This document shows, piece after piece, positions 9,057-18,045 of a stretch of 54,120 nt of DNA. The stretch is from positions 1 through 54,120 of the forward strand of contig MKTU01000067.1 of assembly GCA_001898415.1 (NCBI GenBank), read 5' to 3'. Under the pieces are notes generated by a model. It saw nothing but the letters and a program-made list of their open reading frames with translations, did not search any database and was not told where the DNA came from. Made by a program: the position numbers and the translations under genes. Position 1 is the first letter of the stretch, and each line of letters opens with the position of its first letter. This DNA comes from Rhodanobacter sp. 67-28 (GTDB taxonomy: Bacteria; Pseudomonadota; Gammaproteobacteria; Xanthomonadales; Rhodanobacteraceae).

Positions 9057-10698
9057 CGATGGCGGCGTCGACGATTTTCTGGGCCTCGTCGAGCAGGCTC
9101 TGCAGGTGTTGCTCGTCCTTGAAGCTTTCGGCGTAGATCTTGTAGATCGCCTCGGTGCCGGACGGGCGGGCGGCGAACCAGCCGCTGGCGGCGACCGCCT
9201 TGATGCCGCCGATCGCCGCGCCGTTGCCGGGCGCCTTGTCCAGCACCTGCTCGATCTTCTCGCCGGCCAATCGATCGGTGTGCAACTGGTCGGGCGAGAG
9301 CTTGGCCAGCTTCGCCTTCTGCGCCGGGGTGGCGGCGGCTTCGACGCGGTTGCTGAAGGGTCGGCCGAGTTCGTCGGTGAGCTGGCGGTACAGCTCGCCC
9401 GGGTCGCGGCCCTCGCGCGCGGTGATCTCGGCGGCGAGCAGCGAGGGCACCAGGCCGTCCTTGTCGGTGGCCCACACCGAACCGTCGCGGCGCAGCAGCG
9501 AGGCACCGGCGCTTTCCTCGCAGCCGAAGCCGAGCGAGCCGTCGAACAGGCCCTGGGAGAACCACTTGAAGCCGACCGGCACCTCGTACAACTTGCGCCC
9601 CAGCCGCTTCACCACGCGGTCGATCAGCGCGGTGCTGACCACGGTCTTGCCGACCGCCGCATCCCCGCTCCACTGCGGGCGGTGGCGGAACAGGTAGTCG
9701 ACCAGCACCGACAGGTAGTGGTTCGGCTCCATCAGGCCGCCGGAGCTCGTCACCACGCCGTGGCGGTCGTGGTCGGTATCGCAGGCGAACGCAACGTCGT
9801 ACTGGTCCTTCAGGCCGATCAGCCGCTGCATCGCGTACTTCGACGATGGATCCATGCGGATCTTGCCGTCCCAGTCCACGCTCATGAAGGCGAACTGCGG
9901 ATCGACCGTGTCGCTGACCACGGTGAGGTCGAGCTGGTAGCGCTCGGCGATCGGCGCCCAGTAGTGCACGCCGGCGCCACCCAGCGGATCGACGCCCATG
10001 TGCACGCCGGCGCTGCGGATGAGGTCGAAGTCGACGATGTTGGCGAGGTCGGCCACGTAGGCGTCGAGGTAGTCGTGCTCGCGCGTGCCGGCCGCCTTGC
10101 GCGCCTGCGCGAACGGCATGCGCCTGACCTCTTTCAGGCCGCCCTCGATCAGCGCGTTGGCACGGTTCTCCACCCAGCGGGTGATGTCGGTGTCGGCGGG
10201 GCCGCCGTTGGTCGGGTTGTATTTGAAGCCACCGTTGTCTGGCGGGTTGTGCGAGGGCGTGATGACGATGCCGTCGGCCAGGCCGTTGCTGCGCCCGCGG
10301 TTGTACACCAGGATCGCGTGCGAGATCGCGGGCGTGGGCGTGAACTCGCCGCCGCTGGAAACCATCGTGGTGACGCCGTGCGCGGCCAGCACTTCCAGCG
10401 CGCTCTCGAACGCCGGCTGCGACAGCGCATGGGTATCGAAGCCGATGAACAGCGGTCCGTCGATGCCCTTGCCCGCACGGTACTCGCAGATCGCCTGGGT
10501 GATCGCCAGGATGTGCCACTCGTTGAAGCTGCCCTGCAGCGAGCTGCCGCGGTGGCCGGACGTGCCGAACGCCACGCGCTGCGAGGGCACCGACGGGTCG
10601 GGCCGGGTATCGGCATAGGCGGCGAGCAGTTTCGGCACGTCGACCAGGATGGATTTCGGCGCCGGCTTGCCGGCGAGCGGGCTGATTGTCTGGCTCAT
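9052..10698 (-). CDS. pgm: Phosphoglucomutase (alpha-D-glucose-phosphate specific)
   Basis: Interconverts glucose-1-phosphate and glucose-6-phosphate, linking the cluster to glycogen, trehalose and surface-polysaccharide precursors. The 548-residue length matches bacterial Pgm. The phosphoserine loop is [12 protein letters not shown] with Ser149. The metal loop is [11 protein letters not shown], the sugar-binding loop is GCEESAGAS, and the phosphate-binding [12 protein letters not shown] lies near the C-terminus. The ATG at 10698 starts [14 protein letters not shown]. The stop lies within a REP palindrome. About 120 bases holding a perfect inverted repeat separate it from pgi. Confidence 0.96.
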   Translation of the reverse strand: MSQTISPLAGKPAPKSILVDVPKLLAAYADTRPDPSVPSQRVAFGTSGHRGSSLQGSFNEWHILAITQAICEYRAGKGIDGPLFIGFDTHALSQPAFESALEVLAAHGVTTMVSSGGEFTPTPAISHAILVYNRGRSNGLADGIVITPSHNPPDNGGFKYNPTNGGPADTDITRWVENRANALIEGGLKEVRRMPFAQARKAAGTREHDYLDAYVADLANIVDFDLIRSAGVHMGVDPLGGAGVHYWAPIAERYQLDLTVVSDTVDPQFAFMSVDWDGKIRMDPSSKYAMQRLIGLKDQYDVAFACDTDHDRHGVVTSSGGLMEPNHYLSVLVDYLFRHRPQWSGDAAVGKTVVSTALIDRVVKRLGRKLYEVPVGFKWFSQGLFDGSLGFGCEESAGASLLRRDGSVWATDKDGLVPSLLAAEITAREGRDPGELYRQLTDELGRPFSNRVEAAATPAQKAKLAKLSPDQLHTDRLAGEKIEQVLDKAPGNGAAIGGIKAVAASGWFAARPSGTEAIYKIYAESFKDEQHLQSLLDEAQKIVDAAIA

Positions 10699-10734
10699 GG
10701 ATGCTCGGAGTTCGTGCGATGGGAATGCCGTGCC

Positions 10735-10806
10735 TGTAGGAGCGCACTTGTGCGCGATGCTCTTCGTCACGTCACGAAAGGCGTCGCGCACAAGTGCGCT
10801 CCTACA
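10735..10806. repeat. Perfect 23-bp inverted repeat pair, second REP-like family
   Basis: The arms at 10735-10757 and 10784-10806 are exactly complementary over 23 bases (each begins or ends TAGGAGCGCAC.../...GTGCGCTCCTA). They are separated by 26 bases in the pgi-pgm gap. Each arm is itself palindromic around GCGCACTTGTGCGC. The TGTAGGAGCGCAC type is a dispersed repeat known from Xanthomonadales and pseudomonads, and is distinct from the TGTAGGGCGGGC type elsewhere in the window. Confidence 0.8.
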
Positions 10807-10816
10807 AAGGAAAGCG

Positions 10817-12454
10817 TCAGGTGTGACCGTCGCGCAGTTGGCGGTAGCGGCGGATCAGGGTGTTGGTGGAGCTGTCGTGGGCGAGCTTCGGCTCGTCGGC
10901 CGCGGTCAGCTCGGCGATGGTGGTCTTGGCCAGTTGCTTGCCCAGTTCCACGCCCCACTGGTCGAACGAGTCGATGTTCCAGATCACGCCCTGCACGAAC
11001 ACGCTGTGCTCGTAAAGCGCGATCAGGCTGCCCAGCACGCGCGGGGTCAGGCGCCGGGCGAGGATCGTGCTGCTGGGCCGGTTGCCGGGGAAGGTGCGAT
11101 GCGGTGCCAGTGCCGCATCGGTGCCGGCGGCGCGCACTTCCCCGGTGGTCTTGCCGAACGCCAGCGCCTCGCCCTGGGCGATCAGGTTCGCCATCAGCAG
11201 GTCGTGCTGGTTGCCCAGCGGGTTGAGCGGCTGCGCGAAGCCGATGAAGTCGCACGGCACCAGGCGCGTGCCCTGGTGGATCAGCTGGTAGAACGAGTGC
11301 TGCCCGTTGGTGCCCGGCTCGCCCCAGTAGATCGGTCCGGTGGCGTAGTCCACGGCCGTGCCGTCGAGGGTGACGCGCTTGCCGTTGCTCTCCATGGTGA
11401 GCTGCTGCAGGTAGGCCGGGAAGCGCTTGAGGTACTGCTCGTACGGCAGCACCGCGACCGTGGCGGCATCCAGGAAGTTGTTGTTCCAGATCGCCAGCAG
11501 GCCCATCAGCACCGGCAGGTTGCGCTCGTACGGCGCGTGGCGGAAATGCTCGTCCATGGCGTGGAAGCCGGCCAGCATCTCGCGGAAATGTTCCGGCCCG
11601 ACCGCCAGCATGGTGGACAACCCGATTGCCGAATCCATCGAGTAGCGCCCGCCGACCCAGTCCCAGAAGCCGAACATCTGCGCGGTGTCGATGCCGAACT
11701 TCGCCACCTCGGCGGCATTGGTGGACACCGCCACGAAGTGTTTCGCCACCGCCTGCTCGTTGCCCAGAGCCGCGACGCACCACTGCCGCGCCGCGTGCGC
11801 GTTGGTCAGCGTCTCCAGCGTGGTGAAGGTCTTGGAGCAGACGATGAACAGCGTCTCGGCCGCGTCCAGGTCGCGCGTGGCCTCGACGAAATCGGTGCCG
11901 TCGACATTGGAGACGAAGCGGAACGTCATGTCGCGCCGGCTGTAGTCGCGCAGCGCCTCGTACGCCATCACCGGGCCGAGGTCCGAGCCGCCGATGCCGA
12001 TGCTGATCACGTTGCGGATCGGCTTGCCGCTGTGCCCGCGCCATTCGCCGCCGCGCACGCGGTCGGCGAAGGCCGCCATGCGATCGAGCACCGCGTGCAC
12101 GTCGGCGACCACGTCGCGGCCGTCCACCTCGATGCGCTCGCCGCGCGGCGCGCGCAGTGCCACGTGCAGCACGGCGCGGTCCTCGGTGCGGTTGATCCGC
12201 TCGCCGCGGAACATCGCCGCGGTGCGCTCCGGCAGGTGGCAGGCCAGCGCCAGTTCGCGCAGCAGGCGCAGCGTGTCGGCGTCGACGCGCTGCTTGGAGT
12301 AGTCCAGGTACAGGTCGACGTCCGCCAGCGCGAACGTCTCGCCGCGCCGCGGATCGCCCGCGAAAAGGTCGCGCAGATGTTTGCGGCCGATGACGGCGGC
12401 GTGCTGCTGCAGCGCCTGCCAGGCCGGCAGTGTGGTCGGCAGCGGCTGGTTCAT
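10817..12454 (-). CDS. pgi: Glucose-6-phosphate isomerase
   Basis: Interconverts glucose-6-phosphate and fructose-6-phosphate. The 545 residues contain [49 protein letters not shown] and [20 protein letters not shown], all hallmark PGI segments, and the C-terminal [16 protein letters not shown] motif (here [15 protein letters not shown]). The start codon overlaps the tal stop (ATGA at 12451-12454), a sign of translational coupling. In an Entner-Doudoroff organism this enzyme mainly recycles fructose-6-phosphate back towards Zwf. Confidence 0.97.
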   Translation of the reverse strand: MNQPLPTTLPAWQALQQHAAVIGRKHLRDLFAGDPRRGETFALADVDLYLDYSKQRVDADTLRLLRELALACHLPERTAAMFRGERINRTEDRAVLHVALRAPRGERIEVDGRDVVADVHAVLDRMAAFADRVRGGEWRGHSGKPIRNVISIGIGGSDLGPVMAYEALRDYSRRDMTFRFVSNVDGTDFVEATRDLDAAETLFIVCSKTFTTLETLTNAHAARQWCVAALGNEQAVAKHFVAVSTNAAEVAKFGIDTAQMFGFWDWVGGRYSMDSAIGLSTMLAVGPEHFREMLAGFHAMDEHFRHAPYERNLPVLMGLLAIWNNNFLDAATVAVLPYEQYLKRFPAYLQQLTMESNGKRVTLDGTAVDYATGPIYWGEPGTNGQHSFYQLIHQGTRLVPCDFIGFAQPLNPLGNQHDLLMANLIAQGEALAFGKTTGEVRAAGTDAALAPHRTFPGNRPSSTILARRLTPRVLGSLIALYEHSVFVQGVIWNIDSFDQWGVELGKQLAKTTIAELTAADEPKLAHDSSTNTLIRRYRQLRDGHT

Positions 12455-13554
12455 GGCATCGCCGGTCCCTGGCCCTTGTCGCCCAGTGCCGCGGCCTTGT
12501 CGGCGATCCGCTGCAGCAGCTGGTTCCAGGATTTGACGAAGGCCTCGGCGCCGTCGCGCTGCAGCTTGTCCGCCAGCGCATCGACGTCCACGCCGGCCGC
12601 GCCGACCTTCTGCACCACCGCGTCGGCGTCGCCGCCGTCCAGCGGCATCACGCCATCGAGCTGGCCGTGCTCGGCAAACGCGTGCAGGGTCTTCTCCGGC
12701 ATCGTGTTGATCGTGTTGGGCGCGGCCAGCGTGCTGACGTACAGCGTGTCGGAGGCCTTCGGGTCCTTGGTGCCGGTGCTGGCCCACAGCAGGCGCTGCG
12801 GCTGCGCCCCGGCGGCGGCGAGCTTCATCCAGCGGTCGGAGGCCAGCAACCGGCGGTAGGCGCGATAGGCCTGCCGCGCCACCGCGATGCCGAGCTGGTT
12901 GTGCAGCGCCTCGGGCAGCTGCTCGTTGGCGGCCACGTCCCAGCGGCTGACGAACAGCGAGGCCACCGAGCGCACGCGCGGATCGAGTCCCGCCTCGATG
13001 CGCCGCTCGATGCCGCGCCGGTAGGCCTGCGCCGAGGCTTCGTACTGCGCGCAGGAGAACAGCAAGGTCACGTTGATCGGGATGCCGAGGAAGATCGACT
13101 CCTCGATCGCGCCCACGCCCTCGGGCGTGCCGGGGATCTTCACGAACAGGTTGTCGCGCTTGCCGGCGGCGTGGATCTGCCGCGCCGCCGCGACCGAGCC
13201 GGCGGTGTCGGCGGCCAGCAGCGGCGAGACCTCCATCGACACCCAGCCGTCCACCCCGGCGGTACGCTGGTACACCGGCGCGAACAGGTCGGCGGCGCGG
13301 CGCAGGTCCTCCAGCGCCAGCTCGATGAACAGCTTCTCGCCGGCGAGTCCGGCCAGGGTCTTGGCGTGGATGCCGGCGTCATAGGCGTCGCCGTCGCCGA
13401 TCGCCTTGTCGAAGATGCTCGGGTTGGAGGTCAGCCCGGTGATCGAATCCTCGTTGATGTAGCGCGCCAGGGTGCCGTCGTCGAGCAGGGTGCGGGTGAT
13501 GTTGTCCAGCCACAGGCTCTGGCCGAGGTCGTGCAGTTGTCGGGTCGCTTTCAT
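12451..13554 (-). CDS. tal: Transaldolase
   Basis: Transfers dihydroxyacetone units in the non-oxidative pentose phosphate pathway. The 367-residue length is that of the longer bacterial Tal group. Visible landmarks are [26 protein letters not shown] and [14 protein letters not shown] with the Schiff-base Lys139, followed by NVTLLFS and [14 protein letters not shown]. The ATG at 13554 begins [13 protein letters not shown]. It shares four bases with pgi and follows the HAD gene by about 50 bases. Confidence 0.96.
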   Translation of the reverse strand: MKATRQLHDLGQSLWLDNITRTLLDDGTLARYINEDSITGLTSNPSIFDKAIGDGDAYDAGIHAKTLAGLAGEKLFIELALEDLRRAADLFAPVYQRTAGVDGWVSMEVSPLLAADTAGSVAAARQIHAAGKRDNLFVKIPGTPEGVGAIEESIFLGIPINVTLLFSCAQYEASAQAYRRGIERRIEAGLDPRVRSVASLFVSRWDVAANEQLPEALHNQLGIAVARQAYRAYRRLLASDRWMKLAAAGAQPQRLLWASTGTKDPKASDTLYVSTLAAPNTINTMPEKTLHAFAEHGQLDGVMPLDGGDADAVVQKVGAAGVDVDALADKLQRDGAEAFVKSWNQLLQRIADKAAALGDKGQGPAMP

Positions 13555-13604
13555 GCTTGCTCCGGAATCGCTTCGATGTGTCGATCGCCCTGCCGTCGCC
13601 GCGT

Positions 13605-14306
13605 TCACTCGGCCGCGAGCGCGATGGTGGGCGCGCTCGGCAGGAAGTCTTCAAGCTTACGCCCGCGCAACTCGCCGATGCACGCGATGGTGTGGTCCGG
13701 CGGCGGCTCGATGCGCTCGTGTTCACCTTCGGCGGCATAGTGGCCCTGGCGCACGAACACGGTGGTGATCCGCTCGCCCAGCTGCCGCTTCATGTCGGCC
13801 AGCAGCTGCGGCTTGTCCTCCACCATCACGTAGTGGGCGGCCGGGTAGCGCTGCTGCACGGCCACCAGCATGCGCTGCTTGTGGATGTAGATCAGCACCT
13901 CGCCGCGTACCGCCGCCCAGATCCCGGCACGCTGGATCTTGCGCGGCTGGAACACCACGTCGCCGTCGGAAAGGATCGCCGTGGGTGCCAGCGTGCGCAG
14001 GTGCGCGATGGTCTCCAGCGCGTGCGGGTACAGCCGTTGCTCGAACGGATACTCCAGCAGGTACTTCGACATCTGCAGCAGCGCCGGCTCGTTGTCCAGG
14101 CCGCTGCGGAAGCGCTGCAGCGTTTCGAGATAATCGGCATAGCCGCACTCGTCGCGGCGCTGCCGGTAGAGCGACCAGTAGCGATCGCGCTGGTCGTTGC
14201 CGAAGGCCGCGGCCAGGGTGTCGCCGAGGTCGGCGCCGAAGCGGTCGTTGTCGAGCAGGGTGTTGTCCACGTCGAGCAGGAACACCAGCGCCGCGGCCTC
14301 GCTCAT
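13605..14306 (-). CDS. HAD-family hydrolase
   Basis: This 233-residue phosphatase-like protein carries motif I FLLDVDNTLLDNDRF (nucleophile Asp12, acid Asp14), motif II AILSDGD near 120, and motif IV MVEDKPQLL near 170. The helical cap lies between residues 20 and 100. The substrate cannot be read from sequence. Its start overlaps the zwf stop (ATGA at 14303-14306), so it is translated with glucose-6-phosphate dehydrogenase. A sugar-phosphate or metabolite-repair role is a reasonable guess. Confidence 0.9.
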   Translation of the reverse strand: MSEAAALVFLLDVDNTLLDNDRFGADLGDTLAAAFGNDQRDRYWSLYRQRRDECGYADYLETLQRFRSGLDNEPALLQMSKYLLEYPFEQRLYPHALETIAHLRTLAPTAILSDGDVVFQPRKIQRAGIWAAVRGEVLIYIHKQRMLVAVQQRYPAAHYVMVEDKPQLLADMKRQLGERITTVFVRQGHYAAEGEHERIEPPPDHTIACIGELRGRKLEDFLPSAPTIALAAE

Positions 14307-15721
14307 GACGTGCGCTCCGCGTGCTCGTCGAGCACCGGGTTGTGCCAGCCGCCGTCGGCGGCGATCAGCGCGTCGGCCTCTTTCGGGCCCCAGCTGCCGG
14401 GGCGATAGGGGATCGCCGGGTGGTGGTTCGTCAGCACCGGATCGACCACTTGCCACGCCGCCTCGACCGCATCCTCGCGCGTGAACAAGGCGCCGTCGCC
14501 GGCCATCGCGTCGCCGAGCAGGCGCTCGTAGGGCAGCTCCTCGCCGGCCTGCTCGTCCATCAGGAACAGCTCGCGCTGGTCGCCGACGAACTCCTTGCCG
14601 GCACGCTTGACCCGCGCCGCCAGCGCCATCGCGGTGGTCGGCGACACGCGCAGGCGCAGGTAGTTGGCGCGGCCGGGGCGGGTCACCGCGTCGTCGAACA
14701 ATTGCTGCGGCGGCGGCTTCAGCATCACCATGATCTCGGCCACCGTCTCGGGCAGGCACTTGCCCGAACGCAGGTACCAGGGCACGCCGCCCCAGCGCCA
14801 GGAGTCGATGTACAGCCGCAACGCGCAGTAGGTCTCCACGTCCGAACCCTTGGCCACGCCCGGCTCCTTGCGATAGCCGCGGTACTGGCCGCGCACCAGG
14901 TCGTCGGGCGCGAGCGGACGCATCGCCTGGAACACCTTGGCCTTCTCCGCATGCACTGCCTCGAAGCCCTGGTAGGCCGGCGGCTCCATCGCCAGCAGCG
15001 CCACGATCTGCATCAGGTGGTTCTGGATCACGTCGCGCAGGCAGCCGGCGCCGTCGTAGAACGCGCCGCGCCCCTTCACCCCGAACTGCTCGGCCAGCGT
15101 GATCTCCACGCTGGCGATGTGGTCGCGATTCCAGATCGGTTCGAGGAACGAGTTGGCGAAGCGGAAATACAGGATGTTCATGATCGCTTCCTTGCCCAGG
15201 AAGTGATCGATGCGGAAGATCGCCTCGTCCGGAAACACCGAGCGCAGCGTGCGGTTGAGCGCGCGCGCGGAAGCGAGATCGTGGCCGAACGGCTTCTCCA
15301 CCACCACCCGCGCGTCGTCGGCGCAGCCGGCCTGCTGCAGCCCCTTGACCACCGTGCCAAACAGGCTGGGCGGGATCGCCAGGTAATGCAGTGGCCGCTT
15401 CGCCTTGCCCAGCGCCTGTTTCAGCCGGGCGAAGGTGGCCGGGTCGGCGTAGTCGCCGTCGACGTACTGCAGCCGTGCCGCAAGCTTGTCGAACACCGCC
15501 TTGTCGAACTTCTCGCCGTGCTCCTTCGCCGCCTGCCGCACGCTGTCGAGCGCACGCTGGCGCAGCTGCTTCACCGTCCAGCCGGACAGCGCCACGCCGA
15601 TCACCGGCACCTCCAGATCGCCGTCGCGCGTCATCGCCAGCAGCGCCGGGAAGACCTTCTTGTAGGCCAGGTCGCCGGTGGCGCCGAAGAAAACCAATGC
15701 ATCCGAGCGGGGTGTCGCCAT
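14303..15721 (-). CDS. zwf: Glucose-6-phosphate 1-dehydrogenase
   Basis: Oxidises glucose-6-phosphate to 6-phosphogluconolactone, the entry step for both the Entner-Doudoroff and oxidative pentose routes. The 472-residue length is usual. The nucleotide-binding loop is VFFGATGDLAYKK near residue 10. VVVEKPFGHDL follows, then the catalytic signature RIDHFLGKEAIMN, RDVIQNHLMQIVALLAMEPP, and RSGKCLPETVAEI. It is probably the first gene of the zwf-HAD-tal-pgi-pgm-tkt transcription unit; the 128-base gap upstream would hold the promoter. No lactonase gene adjoins it. Confidence 0.97.
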   Translation of the reverse strand: MATPRSDALVFFGATGDLAYKKVFPALLAMTRDGDLEVPVIGVALSGWTVKQLRQRALDSVRQAAKEHGEKFDKAVFDKLAARLQYVDGDYADPATFARLKQALGKAKRPLHYLAIPPSLFGTVVKGLQQAGCADDARVVVEKPFGHDLASARALNRTLRSVFPDEAIFRIDHFLGKEAIMNILYFRFANSFLEPIWNRDHIASVEITLAEQFGVKGRGAFYDGAGCLRDVIQNHLMQIVALLAMEPPAYQGFEAVHAEKAKVFQAMRPLAPDDLVRGQYRGYRKEPGVAKGSDVETYCALRLYIDSWRWGGVPWYLRSGKCLPETVAEIMVMLKPPPQQLFDDAVTRPGRANYLRLRVSPTTAMALAARVKRAGKEFVGDQRELFLMDEQAGEELPYERLLGDAMAGDGALFTREDAVEAAWQVVDPVLTNHHPAIPYRPGSWGPKEADALIAADGGWHNPVLDEHAERTS

Positions 15722-15849
15722 CGTGGGAGTGTCTCCGGTGAGAGTCGGGGTCGGCGGTCGGACGGCGGTGGAACGGGTGCCGGGCGAGAGCCGCATCGCG
15801 GCGAGTGTGCCCGCGCACGGGTGAAGCTGGTGCAAAAAGCGCGTCGCGA

Positions 15850-16509
15850 TCAGCGCTTGCGCGCCAGGCTGAGACCGTCGCCCAGCGGCAGCATCGACAA
15901 GTCGATGCGCTCGTCGTGGTGCAGCTTGTCGTTCAATGCCTGCAGCGCAAGGGTGTCGGCGTCGTGCGCGGGTTGCGCCACTGCGCCGCCCCACAGCACG
16001 TTGTCGATCGCCAGCAGGCCGCCGGGGCGCAGCAGGCGCAGGCAGCGCTCGTAGTAATCGTCGTAGCCGCTCTTGTCCGCGTCGATGAAGGCGAAGTCGT
16101 AACTCCCGGCTTCGCCGGCGGCCAGGCGCGCGTCCAGCGTCTCGCGCGCGGGCGCCAGGCGCAGCTCGATCTTGTGCGCCACGCCGGCGCGCGCCCAGAA
16201 CGGCTGGCCGACCGCGGTGAACTCCGCGCTGATGTCGCAAGCCAGCAGATGGCCGTTTTCGGGCAGCGCCAGCGCCACCGACAGCGCGCTGTAACCGGTG
16301 AACACGCCGACCTCGATGCAGCGCCGCGCACCGATCAGTTTCACCAGCAAGGCCATGAACTGCCCCTGCTCCGGCGAAATCTGCATCTGCGCGCGCGGAT
16401 GTTCCTGCGTCGCCTCGCGCAGCGCCACCTGCTGCGGATGCTCGCGCAGCGAGTGGTCGAGCAGGTAGCGATACAGCGTGTCGTCCAGGTTCAGGCTGCG
16501 GCGGGACAT
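15850..16509 (-). CDS. Class I SAM-dependent O-methyltransferase
   Basis: This 219-residue protein is of the caffeoyl-CoA/catechol O-methyltransferase family (Methyltransf_3). The SAM loop is CIEVGVFTGYSALSVALAL near residue 65. The acidic metal-binding segments are AFIDADKSGYDDYY and LAIDNVLWGG. The natural acceptor, often a catechol or small phenolic in bacteria, cannot be told. It lies 128 bases upstream of zwf on the same strand and may have its own promoter. Confidence 0.92.
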   Translation of the reverse strand: MSRRSLNLDDTLYRYLLDHSLREHPQQVALREATQEHPRAQMQISPEQGQFMALLVKLIGARRCIEVGVFTGYSALSVALALPENGHLLACDISAEFTAVGQPFWARAGVAHKIELRLAPARETLDARLAAGEAGSYDFAFIDADKSGYDDYYERCLRLLRPGGLLAIDNVLWGGAVAQPAHDADTLALQALNDKLHHDERIDLSMLPLGDGLSLARKR

Positions 16510-16570
16510 GGCGGTGCTCGAAGCGCGAGGGGAACCCCGATTCTATGCCCGCTGGCCGAGTGCGCCACGC

Positions 16571-17941
16571 TCAGGGCAGGCGCTCGTCGTCGCGTCGCCC
16601 CAGCTGGCGTCGCCGCCTGGTCCACCAGCGCAGCAGGCCGTACGACAGGCGCACCTTTTCCTGGCCCACCGGCAGGTCGGCGCGGGCGAAGATCCACGAC
16701 GACTTGCTGAAGGCGATCTGCTGCGCCGGATACACGCTGCGATGGCCGATGATCAGATACGCCGCGACGCAGGCGCCGGCCACGTACAGGGTCGAATCGG
16801 AGCCGAACAGTTCCACGCCCATCAGGATCGCCGCGATCGGCGCATTGGAGGCCGAGGCCACCACCGCCACCAGTCCCACTGCCGCGCCGAGCGCGGGCGC
16901 CAACCCCAGCATCGGGGCGAACGCGCCGCCCAGCACGGCGCCGATCACGAACTGCGGCGTCACGATGCCGCCGTAGAAGCCCGAGCCCAGCGTGATCGCC
17001 ACCAGCAGCGCCTTCCACAGGAAACCCAGGGTCGGCATCGACTGCCCGTCCAATGCGCGCTCCATCAGCGGCAGGCTCAGCCCGAGGTAATCCGTCGGCA
17101 GCACCAGGAGCAGCAGCGCCAGCACCACCGCGCCGGCCATCGGCAACAGCGGCGGCCACAGCGCGTAGCGCTCGCGCAGGGTGACGAACGCGCGGCGGAT
17201 GGTCTGCAACAGTTCGACGAACACCCACGCCGCCGCGCCGCAGAGGATGCCGATCAGCACCGTCTTGAGGAACAGCAGCTCGGTGAAATCACCGACGAAG
17301 GCGATGCGGTAGACCGGATACGGCACGCCGAGCGCCTTGCTGACCTCGAACGCGGTGACCCCGGCGACGATGCCGGGAAACAGGAAGTCGTGGCGGATGC
17401 GGCCGATCGCCAGCATCTCCACGCCGTAGATCGCCCCGGCGATCGGGGTGCCGAACACGCTGGCGAAACCGGCGCTGACGCCGCAGGCCAGCAGTCGCTT
17501 GCGCAGCTCCGGGTTCAGGTGCAGCACCCGGCCGATGCCGGCGGCGAGGCTGGCGCCGATGTGCGAGCACGGCCCTTCCTTGCCGGCCGAGCCGCCGCAG
17601 CCCAGCGTGATCAGCGCCGCCACCGGCTTGATCCACAAGGTGCGGAACGGCATCTTGCCGCGCTGCTCGTTGACCGCCACGATCGGCGAGTCGTCGAAGT
17701 TGCTGCGCCGCAGGCGATAGCCGTAATGCAGCAGCAGGCCGTTGGCCAGGCCGCCGGCCAGCAGCAGGCCGGCCTGTGCCCACCACGAGATCGCGTAGGT
17801 GTGCCCGGAGGTGGCGAACAGCGCGCGCAGGAACAGGCTGCAGCCCACCCCGATCACCGCCCCGGTGACGATCGACAGCACCAGCCACTGCACCACCGTC
17901 GCCAGCATCACGAGCGGTTCGGCGAGGCGGAGGCGAGGCAT
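16571..17941 (-). CDS. CLC-family chloride channel or antiporter
   Basis: A 456-residue integral membrane protein with about ten hydrophobic segments. The gating motif is GSAGKEGPCSH with the external glutamate at 122. PIAGAIYGVEML near 167-176 corresponds to the PLAGILFIIEEM segment of E. coli ClcA, and GSGFYGGIVTPQF near 320 to the GIFAP-type segment. The internal proton glutamate (E203 in ClcA) aligns with Met176, and the first selectivity motif is degenerate (DDSPIVAV). It may therefore be a channel, or an exchanger with altered coupling. The basic C-terminal tail is cytoplasmic and lacks CBS domains. Confidence 0.88.
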   Translation of the reverse strand: MPRLRLAEPLVMLATVVQWLVLSIVTGAVIGVGCSLFLRALFATSGHTYAISWWAQAGLLLAGGLANGLLLHYGYRLRRSNFDDSPIVAVNEQRGKMPFRTLWIKPVAALITLGCGGSAGKEGPCSHIGASLAAGIGRVLHLNPELRKRLLACGVSAGFASVFGTPIAGAIYGVEMLAIGRIRHDFLFPGIVAGVTAFEVSKALGVPYPVYRIAFVGDFTELLFLKTVLIGILCGAAAWVFVELLQTIRRAFVTLRERYALWPPLLPMAGAVVLALLLLVLPTDYLGLSLPLMERALDGQSMPTLGFLWKALLVAITLGSGFYGGIVTPQFVIGAVLGGAFAPMLGLAPALGAAVGLVAVVASASNAPIAAILMGVELFGSDSTLYVAGACVAAYLIIGHRSVYPAQQIAFSKSSWIFARADLPVGQEKVRLSYGLLRWWTRRRRQLGRRDDERLP

Positions 17942-18006
17942 CGGGTGGTACCGGACAGGCAGGGAGGCCGCGCATTGTAGCCCGCCGCGACACGGTGCCC
18001 CGTGCC

Positions 18007-18033
18007 CACCGCCCGCCGTTCCGGCGGGCGGTG
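18007..18033. terminator. Strong GC-rich hairpin downstream of the S9 peptidase
   Basis: Perfect 11-base arms, CACCGCCCGCC (18007-18017) and GGCGGGCGGTG (18023-18033), enclose a GTTCC loop thirteen bases beyond the stop of the minus-strand peptidase gene. There is no T-run on the exit side, so it may be a processing or Rho-assisted end. Confidence 0.45.
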
Positions 18034-18045
18034 ACGTTCAGTGCC

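Noticed and set aside
10767..12581. A 604-codon frame overlapping pgi in another phase
   Set aside because: An Arg/Ala-rich shadow; pgi is certain from its motifs.
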